From Flavobacteriales bacterium UBA4585 (lineage in GTDB: Bacteria; Bacteroidota; Bacteroidia; Flavobacteriales; Schleiferiaceae): 10,479 nt of DNA. The DNA lies in the NCBI GenBank assembly GCA_949487015.1, contig CATAQZ010000239.1, forward strand, positions 1 through 10,479, given 5' to 3'. Shown here in pieces: positions 1 through 7,531 of this stretch. The notes beneath the pieces were generated by a model that saw only the letters and a program-made list of their open reading frames with translations, did no database searches and was not told the DNA's origin. Position 1 is the stretch's first letter, and each line of letters opens with the position of its first letter. Position numbers and translations under genes: made by a program.

Positions 1-611
1 TATGGAAATGCGGTGCGCTCATCGGGCGCTGGTGTTCGCACCTCCCAAAGTCCTTGTAACTGGGTAAAACTGCTGACATCTACAGGGGAGATGCTGGGCT
101 CTTCCCAAGCTTTTCTGGGAGCTGCGTACTTTTCTAGTTTTCTTCGGAATGGCGAAAATACCTGAGGTATATTTTCTAAACTAAAAGGAAAATCATCCGG
201 TTGGTACAAGGTACGCTCAAGGAAAAATTTAACTTCTATGCCTTCGCTTTTACCCCAAAGATTCAGCTGTAATTGCTCATGCACCTCATAGGCTGCCAAT
301 TCTTTTGGCGCATAAATCGCATTGGTTTCAAAGGTTGCAGCCAACTCTTTTAAGGTGGTTACAGGATCTCCTTCCAACAATAAAAGATCACTTCCATACT
401 CACGTAGTTTTTCACGTAAATCCATGGCGGCATCGTGTAAGAATTGTTCACGCCAAGCGCCGATGGTAGGATTGCCCCAAGAATCGATTTGATCTGCGGC
501 CGGTATAAAATATACGGGAACTACGGTTTCAAACGTACTGTATGCTTGAAGCACAGGGGCGTTGTCGCCCAGTCTTAGATTGTTTCGAAACCAAAGGATG
601 CAAGTACTCAT
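1..611 (-). CDS. DASH-type cryptochrome/photolyase, N-terminal part (cut by window edge)
   Basis: The reading frame starts at the ATG at 611-609 and stays open to base 1, giving 203 residues. It begins with the photolyase signature ILWFRNNLRL near residues 5-14. It continues with a Rossmann-like antenna domain, the segment WREQFLHDAAMDLREKL, and the stretch TLYQPDDFPF followed by PQVFSPFRRKLEK, which is typical of the DASH branch. Family members bind FAD and a folate antenna and use blue light to repair cyclobutane pyrimidine dimers, mainly in single-stranded DNA. The FAD-binding catalytic half lies outside the window, so repair competence cannot be judged. The usual FRNDLRLHDN is FRNNLRLGDN here, two substitutions in a conserved patch. 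The start lies one base after the stop of the upstream photolyase gene, so the two are very probably co-transcribed. Family assignment is firm; the DASH subclass is inferred from the N-terminal half alone. Confidence 0.88.
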   Translation of the reverse strand, partial: MSTCILWFRNNLRLGDNAPVLQAYSTFETVVPVYFIPAADQIDSWGNPTIGAWREQFLHDAAMDLREKLREYGSDLLLLEGDPVTTLKELAATFETNAIYAPKELAAYEVHEQLQLNLWGKSEGIEVKFFLERTLYQPDDFPFSLENIPQVFSPFRRKLEKYAAPRKAWEEPSISPVDVSSFTQLQGLWEVRTPAPDERTAFP

Positions 612-612
612 G

Positions 613-2142
613 TTATAATGCGTTGATATTGTCTAAAAGGGATTGGGCTTTTTCACGAATTCCAGCTTTGACGGTGGCATCCATTTTATCGTAAGTACGA
701 TATACCATACCGAGGCGAAAGTTCGACTGAAGTTTATCGCGCTGGCCATCAAAGAAATTCCAGTACAAAGAATTAAATGGACAACTGTCGTCTTCTGTTT
801 TTGTCTTCGGATTGTAATGGCATTGGTCGCAATAATCCCCCATTTTCTTCATGTAATTTGCGGAAGAAACATAGGGCTTTGTGGCAATCCAGCCGCCGTC
901 AGCGTACTGACTCATACCGCGGGTATTAGTGATTTCCACCCATTCAAATGCATCAATATAGATGCCGAGGTACCACAAATCCACCTCATCTGGATCAATT
1001 CCGGCTAAAAGCGCAAAATTACCCGTAACCATCAGTCTTTGAATGTGATGGGCGTAACCGTGGTTCAAGCTTTGCCCAATGGTATGTGATAAACATTTCA
1101 TTTTCGTTTCCCCGGTCCAAAACCATTGCGGCAGTTTACGGTCAAATTCAAAGAAATTTTCTGATGCAAATTCCGGCATACGATACCAATACACACACCG
1201 CATAAATTCACGCCAGCCTAGTATTTGTCTTATAAAACCTTCCACTGCATTTAAAGGAACCTCTGGATTCGCTCGGTAATAGGTTTCAACGCGCTGACAG
1301 ACTTCCAGCGGCTGTATCATCTTCGTATTTAATGCAAAAGAAATCCGGCTGTGGTATAACGACCAACTTTTGGTTGTTAGTGCATCTTGATAATCTCCAA
1401 ACGCGTGCAAGCCGTATTGAAGCCAATGGTCGAAGATCTCCCAAGCCTGGATTGGGGTTGTGGGCCAATAGAAATGCTTGGGATCTTCTAATTTCCCTAT
1501 GGTAGGAAGCTTTGCTGCAATGGCATCCGCGTGCGCTTGACTCACATCCGTGCTGGGTACGAATGGAGGCGGTGGGAGGTGGTCTTTTGGCAGTTTCTTA
1601 CGGTTTTGAGCGTCGTAGTTCCATTTACCGCCAACGGGCTGTTTACCATCCATCAGGAGACCAGTTCTTTTGCGTAGTGCACGATAGAACGTTTCCATCA
1701 AGAAGGTTTTTTTTCCTTCAAAGAGCGCTTTAAATTCTGCGTTTGAGCTTATGAAGTGCTCGCTTGAGCACCATGAAATCTCGAATCCTTCGTCTTTGAG
1801 CTTTTCTAAATCTTTCCGCAAGCGCCATTCGTCTGGTTCTTGCATTTCAATTTTTACAACATCTTTTTTCTGAGCGACAGCGGCTAAAACGGTTCGCAAA
1901 TTGGGTTCATTCCCATCGAGGATGTTGTGATAGTGCACATCGTGTCCCAATGATTGTAGCTTCTGAGCGAATTGACGCATTGCAGAAAAAATTCCAGTAA
2001 CCTTTTGGATGTGATGTGGCGCATAGCTGCCTTCTTCCCGGGATTCGATCATCACGTACGTGTATCGATTGTCCACTGTTGAAAACCAGGAGTGTTGTGC
2101 ATTGAGCTGATCGCCCAAAATAAGTCGTAAGGTGTTGCCCAT
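613..2142 (-). CDS. Iron-sulfur cluster photolyase (PhrB/FeS-BCP type, probable (6-4) photolyase)
   Basis: This 509-residue protein has the N-terminal LRLILGDQLN signature of the 'photolyase-related' family and a C-terminal all-helical FAD-binding domain. Counted from the ATG at 2142, cysteines fall at 350, 438, 441 and 454 (the last three within YCDQCHYN and DSCPFN). The pair in YAHHIQR is His365-His366. As I remember them, these are the numbers of the [4Fe-4S] ligands and the catalytic histidines of Agrobacterium PhrB (507 residues), which repairs (6-4) photoproducts using FAD and a lumazine antenna. A longer frame begins at a TTG at 2181 but adds 13 residues with no family support, and that TTG touches a terminator T-tract. 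The gene lies one base upstream of the DASH-type gene. Function as a (6-4) photolyase is inferred from the conserved residues; a photoreceptor role, known for some relatives, is possible. Confidence 0.93.
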   Translation of the reverse strand: MGNTLRLILGDQLNAQHSWFSTVDNRYTYVMIESREEGSYAPHHIQKVTGIFSAMRQFAQKLQSLGHDVHYHNILDGNEPNLRTVLAAVAQKKDVVKIEMQEPDEWRLRKDLEKLKDEGFEISWCSSEHFISSNAEFKALFEGKKTFLMETFYRALRKRTGLLMDGKQPVGGKWNYDAQNRKKLPKDHLPPPPFVPSTDVSQAHADAIAAKLPTIGKLEDPKHFYWPTTPIQAWEIFDHWLQYGLHAFGDYQDALTTKSWSLYHSRISFALNTKMIQPLEVCQRVETYYRANPEVPLNAVEGFIRQILGWREFMRCVYWYRMPEFASENFFEFDRKLPQWFWTGETKMKCLSHTIGQSLNHGYAHHIQRLMVTGNFALLAGIDPDEVDLWYLGIYIDAFEWVEITNTRGMSQYADGGWIATKPYVSSANYMKKMGDYCDQCHYNPKTKTEDDSCPFNSLYWNFFDGQRDKLQSNFRLGMVYRTYDKMDATVKAGIREKAQSLLDNINAL

Positions 2143-2179
2143 TGAGGAATAAACGTGGGCTGCAATAAAAAGTTTAGAC

Positions 2180-2207
2180 AAAAAAAAGGAGCCAATTTCT
2201 TGGCTCC
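2180..2207 (-). terminator. Intrinsic terminator between the lipoprotein gene and the photolyase operon
   Basis: Read on the minus strand, an 8-bp perfect stem (GGAGCCAA / TTGGCTCC) closes a GAAA tetraloop and is followed directly by eight T residues. This is a textbook rho-independent terminator. It lies 137 bases after the stop of the lipoprotein gene and ends 37 bases before the ATG of the iron-sulfur photolyase. It may simply end the lipoprotein transcript. If the photolyase promoter lies upstream of the hairpin, it would act as a leader attenuator. No upstream sequence complementary to the 5' arm is apparent, which favours the simple role. Confidence 0.85.
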
Positions 2208-2347
2208 GTACCCCTAACCTAATTCAAAGTTTCCTTCGAATAGTGTGAATATAGAATAACTAATTGTATTTCAAGGAGATGAATGGTAAATTAAGGTAAA
2301 ATACTTTTTTGTTTCGATTTAGACTAAGTATTAAGTCTTAAAGACTA
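2208..2347. repeat. Intergenic spacer with an AGACT/AGTCT repeat cluster
   Basis: This AT-rich spacer holds three short related words near its right end: AGACT at 2321-2325, AGTCT at 2334-2338 and AGACT at 2342-2346. The last two form a perfect 6-bp inverted repeat with a one-base centre (AGTCTT-A-AAGACT, 2334-2346) overlapping the stop codon of the lipoprotein gene. The first and third words are direct repeats 21 bases apart, about two helical turns. This could be an operator or a weak transcript-end hairpin, but the words are short and chance is not excluded. I see no convincing Bacteroidota-type promoter (TTTG, then TAnnTTTG) on the minus strand of the spacer. Confidence 0.3.
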
Positions 2348-2926
2348 CAAATACACCTTAAATGAGCTAATGACTTCTTCAAGGCATTTTTCGCGTTCTA
2401 AACGAAAGGAATCTGTAGGACAAGGCATTTGTAATTCTAACAACAATCCATTGCTCATACTATCACGCATGATTAAAGTATGCCCTATGATATAATCTTC
2501 TGGATCCTGCTGATAACGTCCATAGCTTATGTACCAATCGTTCAGCGTATCGTCTTTTTCGGTCACCCAGCTGTCTCGCTTCGCTTTTTGCAAATCCAGC
2601 ATGATTTGAGCTGTACGTTGTTCAGCCACAGAAATAAAGACACCTTGACGTTTGAAAGGATGCACTTTAAGTAAAACGCTACCGGTACTGTCATCATTGT
2701 ATCTTGCCACTTCATAATAATTGAAGTTTTGCTTACCAAATTCAGGCATTCGAACCAGATAATCGTAGCTTAAGTTGAAGCTAAAGTCTATTGGAGGAAG
2801 CGCATAATACTGCGCTTGTTCGAAATTAAAAGTATACCGAGCATCAAGTGCACAGGTATTTTCTTTTGAAGAACTGCATCCCAGCAATACTGCTGCAACC
2901 AATATTGCAATTATCTTCGCTTTCAT
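2345..2926 (-). CDS. Unrecognised lipoprotein, 193 aa
   Basis: I do not recognise this family. The N-terminus is a clear lipoprotein signal: two lysines near the start, a hydrophobic stretch, and the lipobox LLGC with the lipidated cysteine at residue 17. A short serine/lysine/glutamate linker follows. The mature part (about 175 residues) is polar, rich in tyrosine and aspartate, has no further membrane segment, and holds cysteines at 25, 169 and 181 that could pair in the periplasm. It ends in a motif like EEVISSFKVYL, which vaguely recalls the last helix and strand of PsbP/Mog1-like lipoproteins; that is a guess. The start is fixed by the signal peptide and lies a single base from the divergent bshC start. 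The gene is followed by a strong terminator, so it is probably expressed alone. Confidence 0.85.
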   Translation of the reverse strand: MKAKIIAILVAAVLLGCSSSKENTCALDARYTFNFEQAQYYALPPIDFSFNLSYDYLVRMPEFGKQNFNYYEVARYNDDSTGSVLLKVHPFKRQGVFISVAEQRTAQIMLDLQKAKRDSWVTEKDDTLNDWYISYGRYQQDPEDYIIGHTLIMRDSMSNGLLLELQMPCPTDSFRLEREKCLEEVISSFKVYL

Positions 2927-2927
2927 A

Positions 2928-4469
2928 ATGTCATCTCAATTTACATATTCACTGTTACCTCATCAGGATACCGGCGTCCCTTCAAAAGTAATGAAGGACC
3001 TGTTAGCTGGAGGAACTTTTCTAGAATCTATTGCGAAGGTGCCATATGAGTGGAAATCGTTCGAAACTGTAGCAGCAGCTCAGGCCAACTATTCCCTGAA
3101 AACTCGAGAGATTACTGCTGATGCGTTCGCTCGTCAAAATACGAACCTCAGCGCCTCTGAAGAAGATTCGCTTCGTGCCTTTCGTAATGGTGCACTTACG
3201 ATCACAACTGGACATCAATTAATGATTTGCGGCGGTACTGTCTTTTTTGAAGCGAAAGTCTTAGGTGCCGTTGCTCTCGCAAAAGCGGCTTCCGCAGCAC
3301 TCGGAATTAAAGTGGTTCCTATATTTTGGATGGCCACTGAAGATCATGACTTCGAAGAAATCTCCTCTTTTCACATAGGCGAGCATAGATTTACTTGGAG
3401 GCTGCCCGATGCTAAGGGTCCAGTTGGTCGCTTACCGACAGACAGCTTAGCAGAACAATTAGAATCTTGGCTTGAAAGCGTCCCTCTTAACGCGGCGCAG
3501 AAGGAACTCCTTCAGCCCCGACTCCAAGCATATAAGGAATGTGAAAATTTAAGCGAAGCTACTCGTCAGTGGGTGCGTCAATGGTCGGAAGGATTAGGAT
3601 TACTCGTGCTGGATGGTCAAGATGTATCGTTAAAAGCAGCCGCTGAACCTCTCTGGCGGGAAGAAATGAAAAGTGTTTATTCGAAGCTGATTCAGAAACA
3701 AACTGAAGCCTTAGTAGAACATGGTTACAAGGCTCAGGTCTTTCCGCGAGAAATAAACCTCTTTGATTTACGGGATGGCGATCGCCAACGATTTGAGCAA
3801 GAGGATCATCAGTGTCCGTCAATCCATATTAGTCCAAACGCCCTGATGCGCCCCTTGTATCAAGAGTTTTTATTGCCGAATCTCGCTTATGTAGGTGGGG
3901 GAGGTGAACTTGCATATTGGCTACAGCTCGGTGAAGCTTTTAAAAAATTGGATCGACCCATGCCGGTACTTTATCTAAGGGATAGTCTTTTCATTCAAAA
4001 CGATAAACTGAAGCGTGCGCTCGATAAAATTGGACAACCGCTTCCTTCTATTTTGACAAATTCTGCTGAGGACTTAAAAAAGCAATTTATTGCAGATAGT
4101 GTTTCATTACTGGCAGAGGGAGAATCTTTACAACTTCCTCTTGAGTCGGCGATTGAAGCATGGAATACATCTTTGAAAGCAGCCTATCCCGAGCTAAAGC
4201 AACATGCCGATGCGTTGCGAGTGAAGATGACAAGATTGGCTCAAAGAACTGCGGAGACTAGGTATAGAGCACAAAAAAGACGGCATTCGGAAGCAATGGC
4301 AGCCATTGATACTGCATATGCGTCTGTGTACCCAGAAGGAATATTTTGGGAGCGCAAAGCGTCCTATTTAGATCTTGTAGGAACTCTAGGTGTGGATCCT
4401 CGCGACGAAATCGTTGAAAACATGTCAACAATAAAGGCAGGAACTTGGGTGCTGAGCAGCAAAAATTAA
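2928..4469 (+). CDS. bshC: Bacillithiol biosynthesis cysteine-adding enzyme BshC
   Basis: BshC performs the last step of bacillithiol synthesis in the cytoplasm, joining cysteine to glucosaminyl-malate. The 513-residue length suits the family. Hallmarks are TTGHQLMICGG (residues 93-103), VPIFWMATEDHDFEE (130-144, aligned with the VPVFWIAGEDHDFDE region of Bacillus BshC), and LPNLAYVGGGGELAYWLQL (316-334). A basic helical, likely coiled-coil, segment lies around 425-465. The start keeps the normal N-terminus (SLLPHQDTG) and is one base from the divergent lipoprotein start, so the bshC promoter must overlap that gene. guaA follows 15 bases downstream. bshA and bshB are not in the window. Bacillithiol would serve as the low-molecular-weight thiol buffer, and it may support the peroxiredoxin encoded further downstream; that link is inference. 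Confidence 0.95.
   Translation: MSSQFTYSLLPHQDTGVPSKVMKDLLAGGTFLESIAKVPYEWKSFETVAAAQANYSLKTREITADAFARQNTNLSASEEDSLRAFRNGALTITTGHQLMICGGTVFFEAKVLGAVALAKAASAALGIKVVPIFWMATEDHDFEEISSFHIGEHRFTWRLPDAKGPVGRLPTDSLAEQLESWLESVPLNAAQKELLQPRLQAYKECENLSEATRQWVRQWSEGLGLLVLDGQDVSLKAAAEPLWREEMKSVYSKLIQKQTEALVEHGYKAQVFPREINLFDLRDGDRQRFEQEDHQCPSIHISPNALMRPLYQEFLLPNLAYVGGGGELAYWLQLGEAFKKLDRPMPVLYLRDSLFIQNDKLKRALDKIGQPLPSILTNSAEDLKKQFIADSVSLLAEGESLQLPLESAIEAWNTSLKAAYPELKQHADALRVKMTRLAQRTAETRYRAQKRRHSEAMAAIDTAYASVYPEGIFWERKASYLDLVGTLGVDPRDEIVENMSTIKAGTWVLSSKN
2983..2990 (-). promoter_or_regulatory. Candidate -7 box for the lipoprotein gene, inside bshC
   Basis: On the minus strand this reads TACTTTTG, an exact match to the Bacteroidota -7 consensus TAnnTTTG, and lies 57 bases upstream of the lipoprotein ATG within bshC codons 19-21. 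No TTG/TTTG element is seen at the expected upstream distance, so this is only a weak candidate. Its location is of interest because the two divergent genes leave no non-coding space for promoters. Confidence 0.2.
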
Positions 4470-4472
4470 TGG

Positions 4473-4480
4473 TATTTTTG
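4473..4480 (+). promoter_or_regulatory. Candidate -7 box directly before guaA
   Basis: TATTTTTG matches the Bacteroidota -7 consensus TAnnTTTG exactly and fills most of the 15-base gap between the bshC stop and the guaA start. A TTG at 4445-4447 is 25 bases away, longer than the usual 17-23. If used, transcription would begin at or next to the guaA ATG and give a leaderless or nearly leaderless message. Chance occurrence is quite possible. Confidence 0.2.
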
Positions 4481-4484
4481 CCGA

Positions 4485-6014
4485 ATGCAAGAAACCATTT
4501 TGATCCTCGACTTCGGTTCACAATACACGCAGCTCATAGCGCGTAGAGTTCGTGAACTCAATGTTTATTGTGAAATTCACCCCTTTAACAATCCTCCGGA
4601 GCTAACACCAGATGTTAAAGGTGTTATCCTAAGCGGTTCACCATACAGCACTTTGCAGGAGGATGCTCCTCAGTTCGATTTGACTGGAATTAAAGGTAAC
4701 GTACCGCTTCTAGGTGTATGCTACGGTGCCCAATACATGGCCCTAACTTCTGGTGGTAAAGTCGCCCCTAGTGAAATTCGCGAATACGGACGTGCGAACC
4801 TCAGTACGGTATCTTCTTCTGACATTCTGTTTGAAGGTATAGGAGAAGGGTCTCAAGTTTGGATGAGTCATGGGGATACGATCACAGAGCTACCCACAGG
4901 CTTTCAAATTGTCGCATCGACGCACGACGTAAAGGTTGCTGGCTACAAAATCGATGGCGAAGACACCTACGGGATTCAATTTCACCCTGAAGTCTACCAC
5001 AGTACAGATGGCACCCAGTTGCTGAAAAACTTCCTTTACGACATCGTTGGGGTAGTGGGCGACTGGACACCTGCACATTTTGTAGATGAAACGGTTGCTG
5101 CTTTGAAAGAGCAACTAGGTAATGATAAGGTCGTTCTTGGTTTGAGCGGTGGTGTTGATAGTTCGGTTGCTGCCATGTTGTTACATAAAGCAATCGGGGA
5201 GAACTTGTATTGCATCTTCGTCAATAACGGCTTGTTACGTAAGAACGAATTCACCGATGTACTTAAGCAGTACGAAGGAATGGGATTAAATGTAAAAGGT
5301 GTAGACGCTTCTGAGCAATTCCTTTCAGCACTTGCAGGTATAGATGAACCCGAAGCAAAACGCAAAGCAATAGGCCGAGTATTTATTGAAGTATTTGATC
5401 AAGAAGCACATTTGATCGAAGATGTCACATGGTTGGCACAGGGGACAATCTATCCAGATATCATTGAAAGTATCAGCGTTAATGGGCCTTCGGCTACGAT
5501 AAAAAGTCATCATAACGTAGGTGGTTTACCAGATTTCATGAAGTTGAAAGTGGTCGAGCCATTAAAAACCTTATTTAAGGATGAGGTACGTCGTGTCGGC
5601 GCATCTATGGATATGGCAGCAGATCTTTTGGGACGTCATCCATTCCCAGGACCAGGATTAGCTATTCGAATATTAGGTGATATCACTGCTGAAAAAGTTG
5701 CGATTTTACAAGAGGTTGATTACATCTTTATTCAAGGACTAAAGGACGAAGGTCTTTATGATCGAGTTTGGCAAGCGGGTAGTATTTTACTTCCTGTGAA
5801 TTCTGTGGGAGTAATGGGAGACGAACGTACCTATGAAAAAGTCGTGGCATTGCGTGCGGTAGAAAGTACGGATGGAATGACTGCCGACTGGGTACACCTT
5901 CCTTACGAGTTTCTTGCGAAAGTCAGCAATCAAATAATTAATAAGGTTAAGGGGGTGAACCGCGTTGTATATGATATAAGCTCGAAACCACCAGCAACTA
6001 TCGAATGGGAATAA
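4485..6014 (+). CDS. guaA: GMP synthase (glutamine-hydrolysing)
   Basis: GuaA converts XMP to GMP with ATP and ammonia from glutamine, in cytoplasmic purine synthesis. The 509-residue protein has an N-terminal class I glutamine amidotransferase domain with nucleophile Cys79 in GVCYGAQ, and His167 and Glu169 in FHPEV. The ATP pyrophosphatase domain follows, with the P-loop SGGVDSS at 221-227. The C-terminal dimerisation/XMP-binding part contains GRHPFPGPGLAIRILGD and ends DISSKPPATIEWE. All domains and catalytic residues are intact. The gene sits 15 bases after bshC and its last 10 bases overlap the start of the LysM-protein gene, pointing to co-transcription and possible translational coupling. 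Confidence 0.98.
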   Translation: MQETILILDFGSQYTQLIARRVRELNVYCEIHPFNNPPELTPDVKGVILSGSPYSTLQEDAPQFDLTGIKGNVPLLGVCYGAQYMALTSGGKVAPSEIREYGRANLSTVSSSDILFEGIGEGSQVWMSHGDTITELPTGFQIVASTHDVKVAGYKIDGEDTYGIQFHPEVYHSTDGTQLLKNFLYDIVGVVGDWTPAHFVDETVAALKEQLGNDKVVLGLSGGVDSSVAAMLLHKAIGENLYCIFVNNGLLRKNEFTDVLKQYEGMGLNVKGVDASEQFLSALAGIDEPEAKRKAIGRVFIEVFDQEAHLIEDVTWLAQGTIYPDIIESISVNGPSATIKSHHNVGGLPDFMKLKVVEPLKTLFKDEVRRVGASMDMAADLLGRHPFPGPGLAIRILGDITAEKVAILQEVDYIFIQGLKDEGLYDRVWQAGSILLPVNSVGVMGDERTYEKVVALRAVESTDGMTADWVHLPYEFLAKVSNQIINKVKGVNRVVYDISSKPPATIEWE

Positions 6015-7531
6015 AACAGTTACTTTTTCTTTGCTTTTTTGCCATTACTACATCGCTCAGTGCACAATCGGTCACTGAACATGTGGTAGTAAAGGGGAAT
6101 ACGCTGTATTCACTTTCAAAACAGTACGGAATAACGGTAAGTGCGCTTCTTGAAGCGAACCCACAAATCGCCGGTACTACACTTTCTCTTGACGATGTAT
6201 TGATCATACCAATGCCTGAGCGGAAAGATTCCGCACTCGCACCTACAGTTGATCCTGTTGCCGACATTCAAGATTCAGCAGGCAGTGAAGCTACGTTTGA
6301 TATGTATAAAGTGCGGCGTGGGGATACGCCAGAAGACCTAGCGCAGGAGTGGGGTTTTTCAGATATGGCCTCTTTTTACAGCCTTAACCCTGATGCGCGA
6401 ACGAATTGGAAACGTGGGTTAAGGTTGGTTAGGCCGGTAAATGACATTGCCTTACTTCAAGCAACGGTGGATACGGTCGTACCACAACCAGCTCCAACAT
6501 CGGACACACTATTGGTATCAGGATTAGACAGCGCTAGAACGAGTTTGGAAGTTCTAGGGATTTTACCTTTTTTTCACATTGACTATATCAATGAGACGGC
6601 CTTAGCAAAGCGCAGTCCGGTTGCGATGAGCTTACGAATGGGTATGGAATTCGCCGCTTATTTACATAGCGATAGTTCATTTTCTGTCAATATCGAATTC
6701 ATTGATTCACACAACCAACGCGACTCTTTGAAGAAAGCGTTAGACTCTTTGGATCTCGAAAACTACGATCTCTTGTTAGGACCGCTTTATTCAAAACGTG
6801 TACAGCAAATCACGGATTTTGGGGTTGCTTGGAAATCAGTCAACCTAATGAGCAAAAGCCCTGCAATTGAAGGGCTAGGAGTATACAATACGGTCGTATC
6901 TGAAGACATCTTTTATCAAATGCTGCGTGAATTAATCAATGATAGAGATTCTTTAAACGCGAAAAGTATACCGCTGATTGTTACGAAAGGGCTTTCCAAA
7001 GAATGTGAGTTGTTTTTTGAAGGTTTTAACAACCCAAACAAAAGATTGATTGTCAACGACGAAAAGTGGTCTTCAAACGAAGCTTTGGCCGAACTGGACA
7101 GTGCCCTACATTACGAGCTTATCATTTATGATAGTGATCCCGCTTTTATGCTCGATGTACTTCGTAATTTAAGATCAGGATTGGCATCATATTCTTTGTT
7201 TGGTACTGAATATCAGCTATTCAACAGTGGTATTACCAATGATAATTTTACGAGAGAAGCGGAAGTGATTTGTGCAATGTCCTCCTATTTATCCTACAAA
7301 GACACGAATACTTTGTTGTTTGTTGAAGCCTTTAGATCGCATTTCGGAATAGAACCTAACCAGTATTCGATTAGAGGTTATGATATTGCCGATTATCATA
7401 TTCAACGACACCTTTACGGAGGTGGCCCTATGCGTGGTATTTTTCTTGGATTTGACTTTATGCAAGACCAGCAAAATCGATGGGTAGAGTTACGTAGGTT
7501 TGATAATTTTGAATGGAAACCACTTAGGTAG
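6005..7531 (+). CDS. Exported protein with two LysM repeats and a type-1 periplasmic-binding fold
   Basis: The 508-residue protein has a signal peptide (KQLLFLCFFAITTSLSA, likely cleavage before Gln21 and no lipobox cysteine). LysM 1 covers about 25-69 (HVVVKGNTLYSLSKQYGI) and LysM 2, more divergent, about 100-144 (YKVRRGDTPEDLAQEWGF). A proline/threonine linker leads to a domain from about 182 to the end that resembles the type-1 fold of branched-chain amino acid binding proteins and LpoA (VLGILPFF, YDLLLGPLYSKRVQQI, SIRGYDIADYHI). LysM repeats bind peptidoglycan, so the protein is likely wall-attached in the periplasm. The binding-fold domain may sense a ligand or contact an envelope enzyme. 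No transporter permease is nearby, which argues against an ABC-transport role. The same arrangement after guaA is, as I recall, common in Flavobacteriia. Its ATG overlaps the guaA end by 10 bases. Confidence 0.88.
   Translation: MGIKQLLFLCFFAITTSLSAQSVTEHVVVKGNTLYSLSKQYGITVSALLEANPQIAGTTLSLDDVLIIPMPERKDSALAPTVDPVADIQDSAGSEATFDMYKVRRGDTPEDLAQEWGFSDMASFYSLNPDARTNWKRGLRLVRPVNDIALLQATVDTVVPQPAPTSDTLLVSGLDSARTSLEVLGILPFFHIDYINETALAKRSPVAMSLRMGMEFAAYLHSDSSFSVNIEFIDSHNQRDSLKKALDSLDLENYDLLLGPLYSKRVQQITDFGVAWKSVNLMSKSPAIEGLGVYNTVVSEDIFYQMLRELINDRDSLNAKSIPLIVTKGLSKECELFFEGFNNPNKRLIVNDEKWSSNEALAELDSALHYELIIYDSDPAFMLDVLRNLRSGLASYSLFGTEYQLFNSGITNDNFTREAEVICAMSSYLSYKDTNTLLFVEAFRSHFGIEPNQYSIRGYDIADYHIQRHLYGGGPMRGIFLGFDFMQDQQNRWVELRRFDNFEWKPLR

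Noticed and set aside
643..1733. Plus-strand open frames opposite the iron-sulfur photolyase
   Set aside because: They are antisense shadows of a conserved coding frame with all catalytic and cluster residues intact.
2143..2181. Thirteen-residue N-terminal extension of the iron-sulfur photolyase from a TTG at 2181
   Set aside because: The TTG touches the terminator T-tract, the added residues have no family support, and the ATG at 2142 gives the PhrB-like numbering of ligands and histidines.
4882..5365. Several minus-strand open frames inside guaA
   Set aside because: They lie wholly within an intact, highly conserved guaA, have no recognisable features, and are reading-frame shadows.
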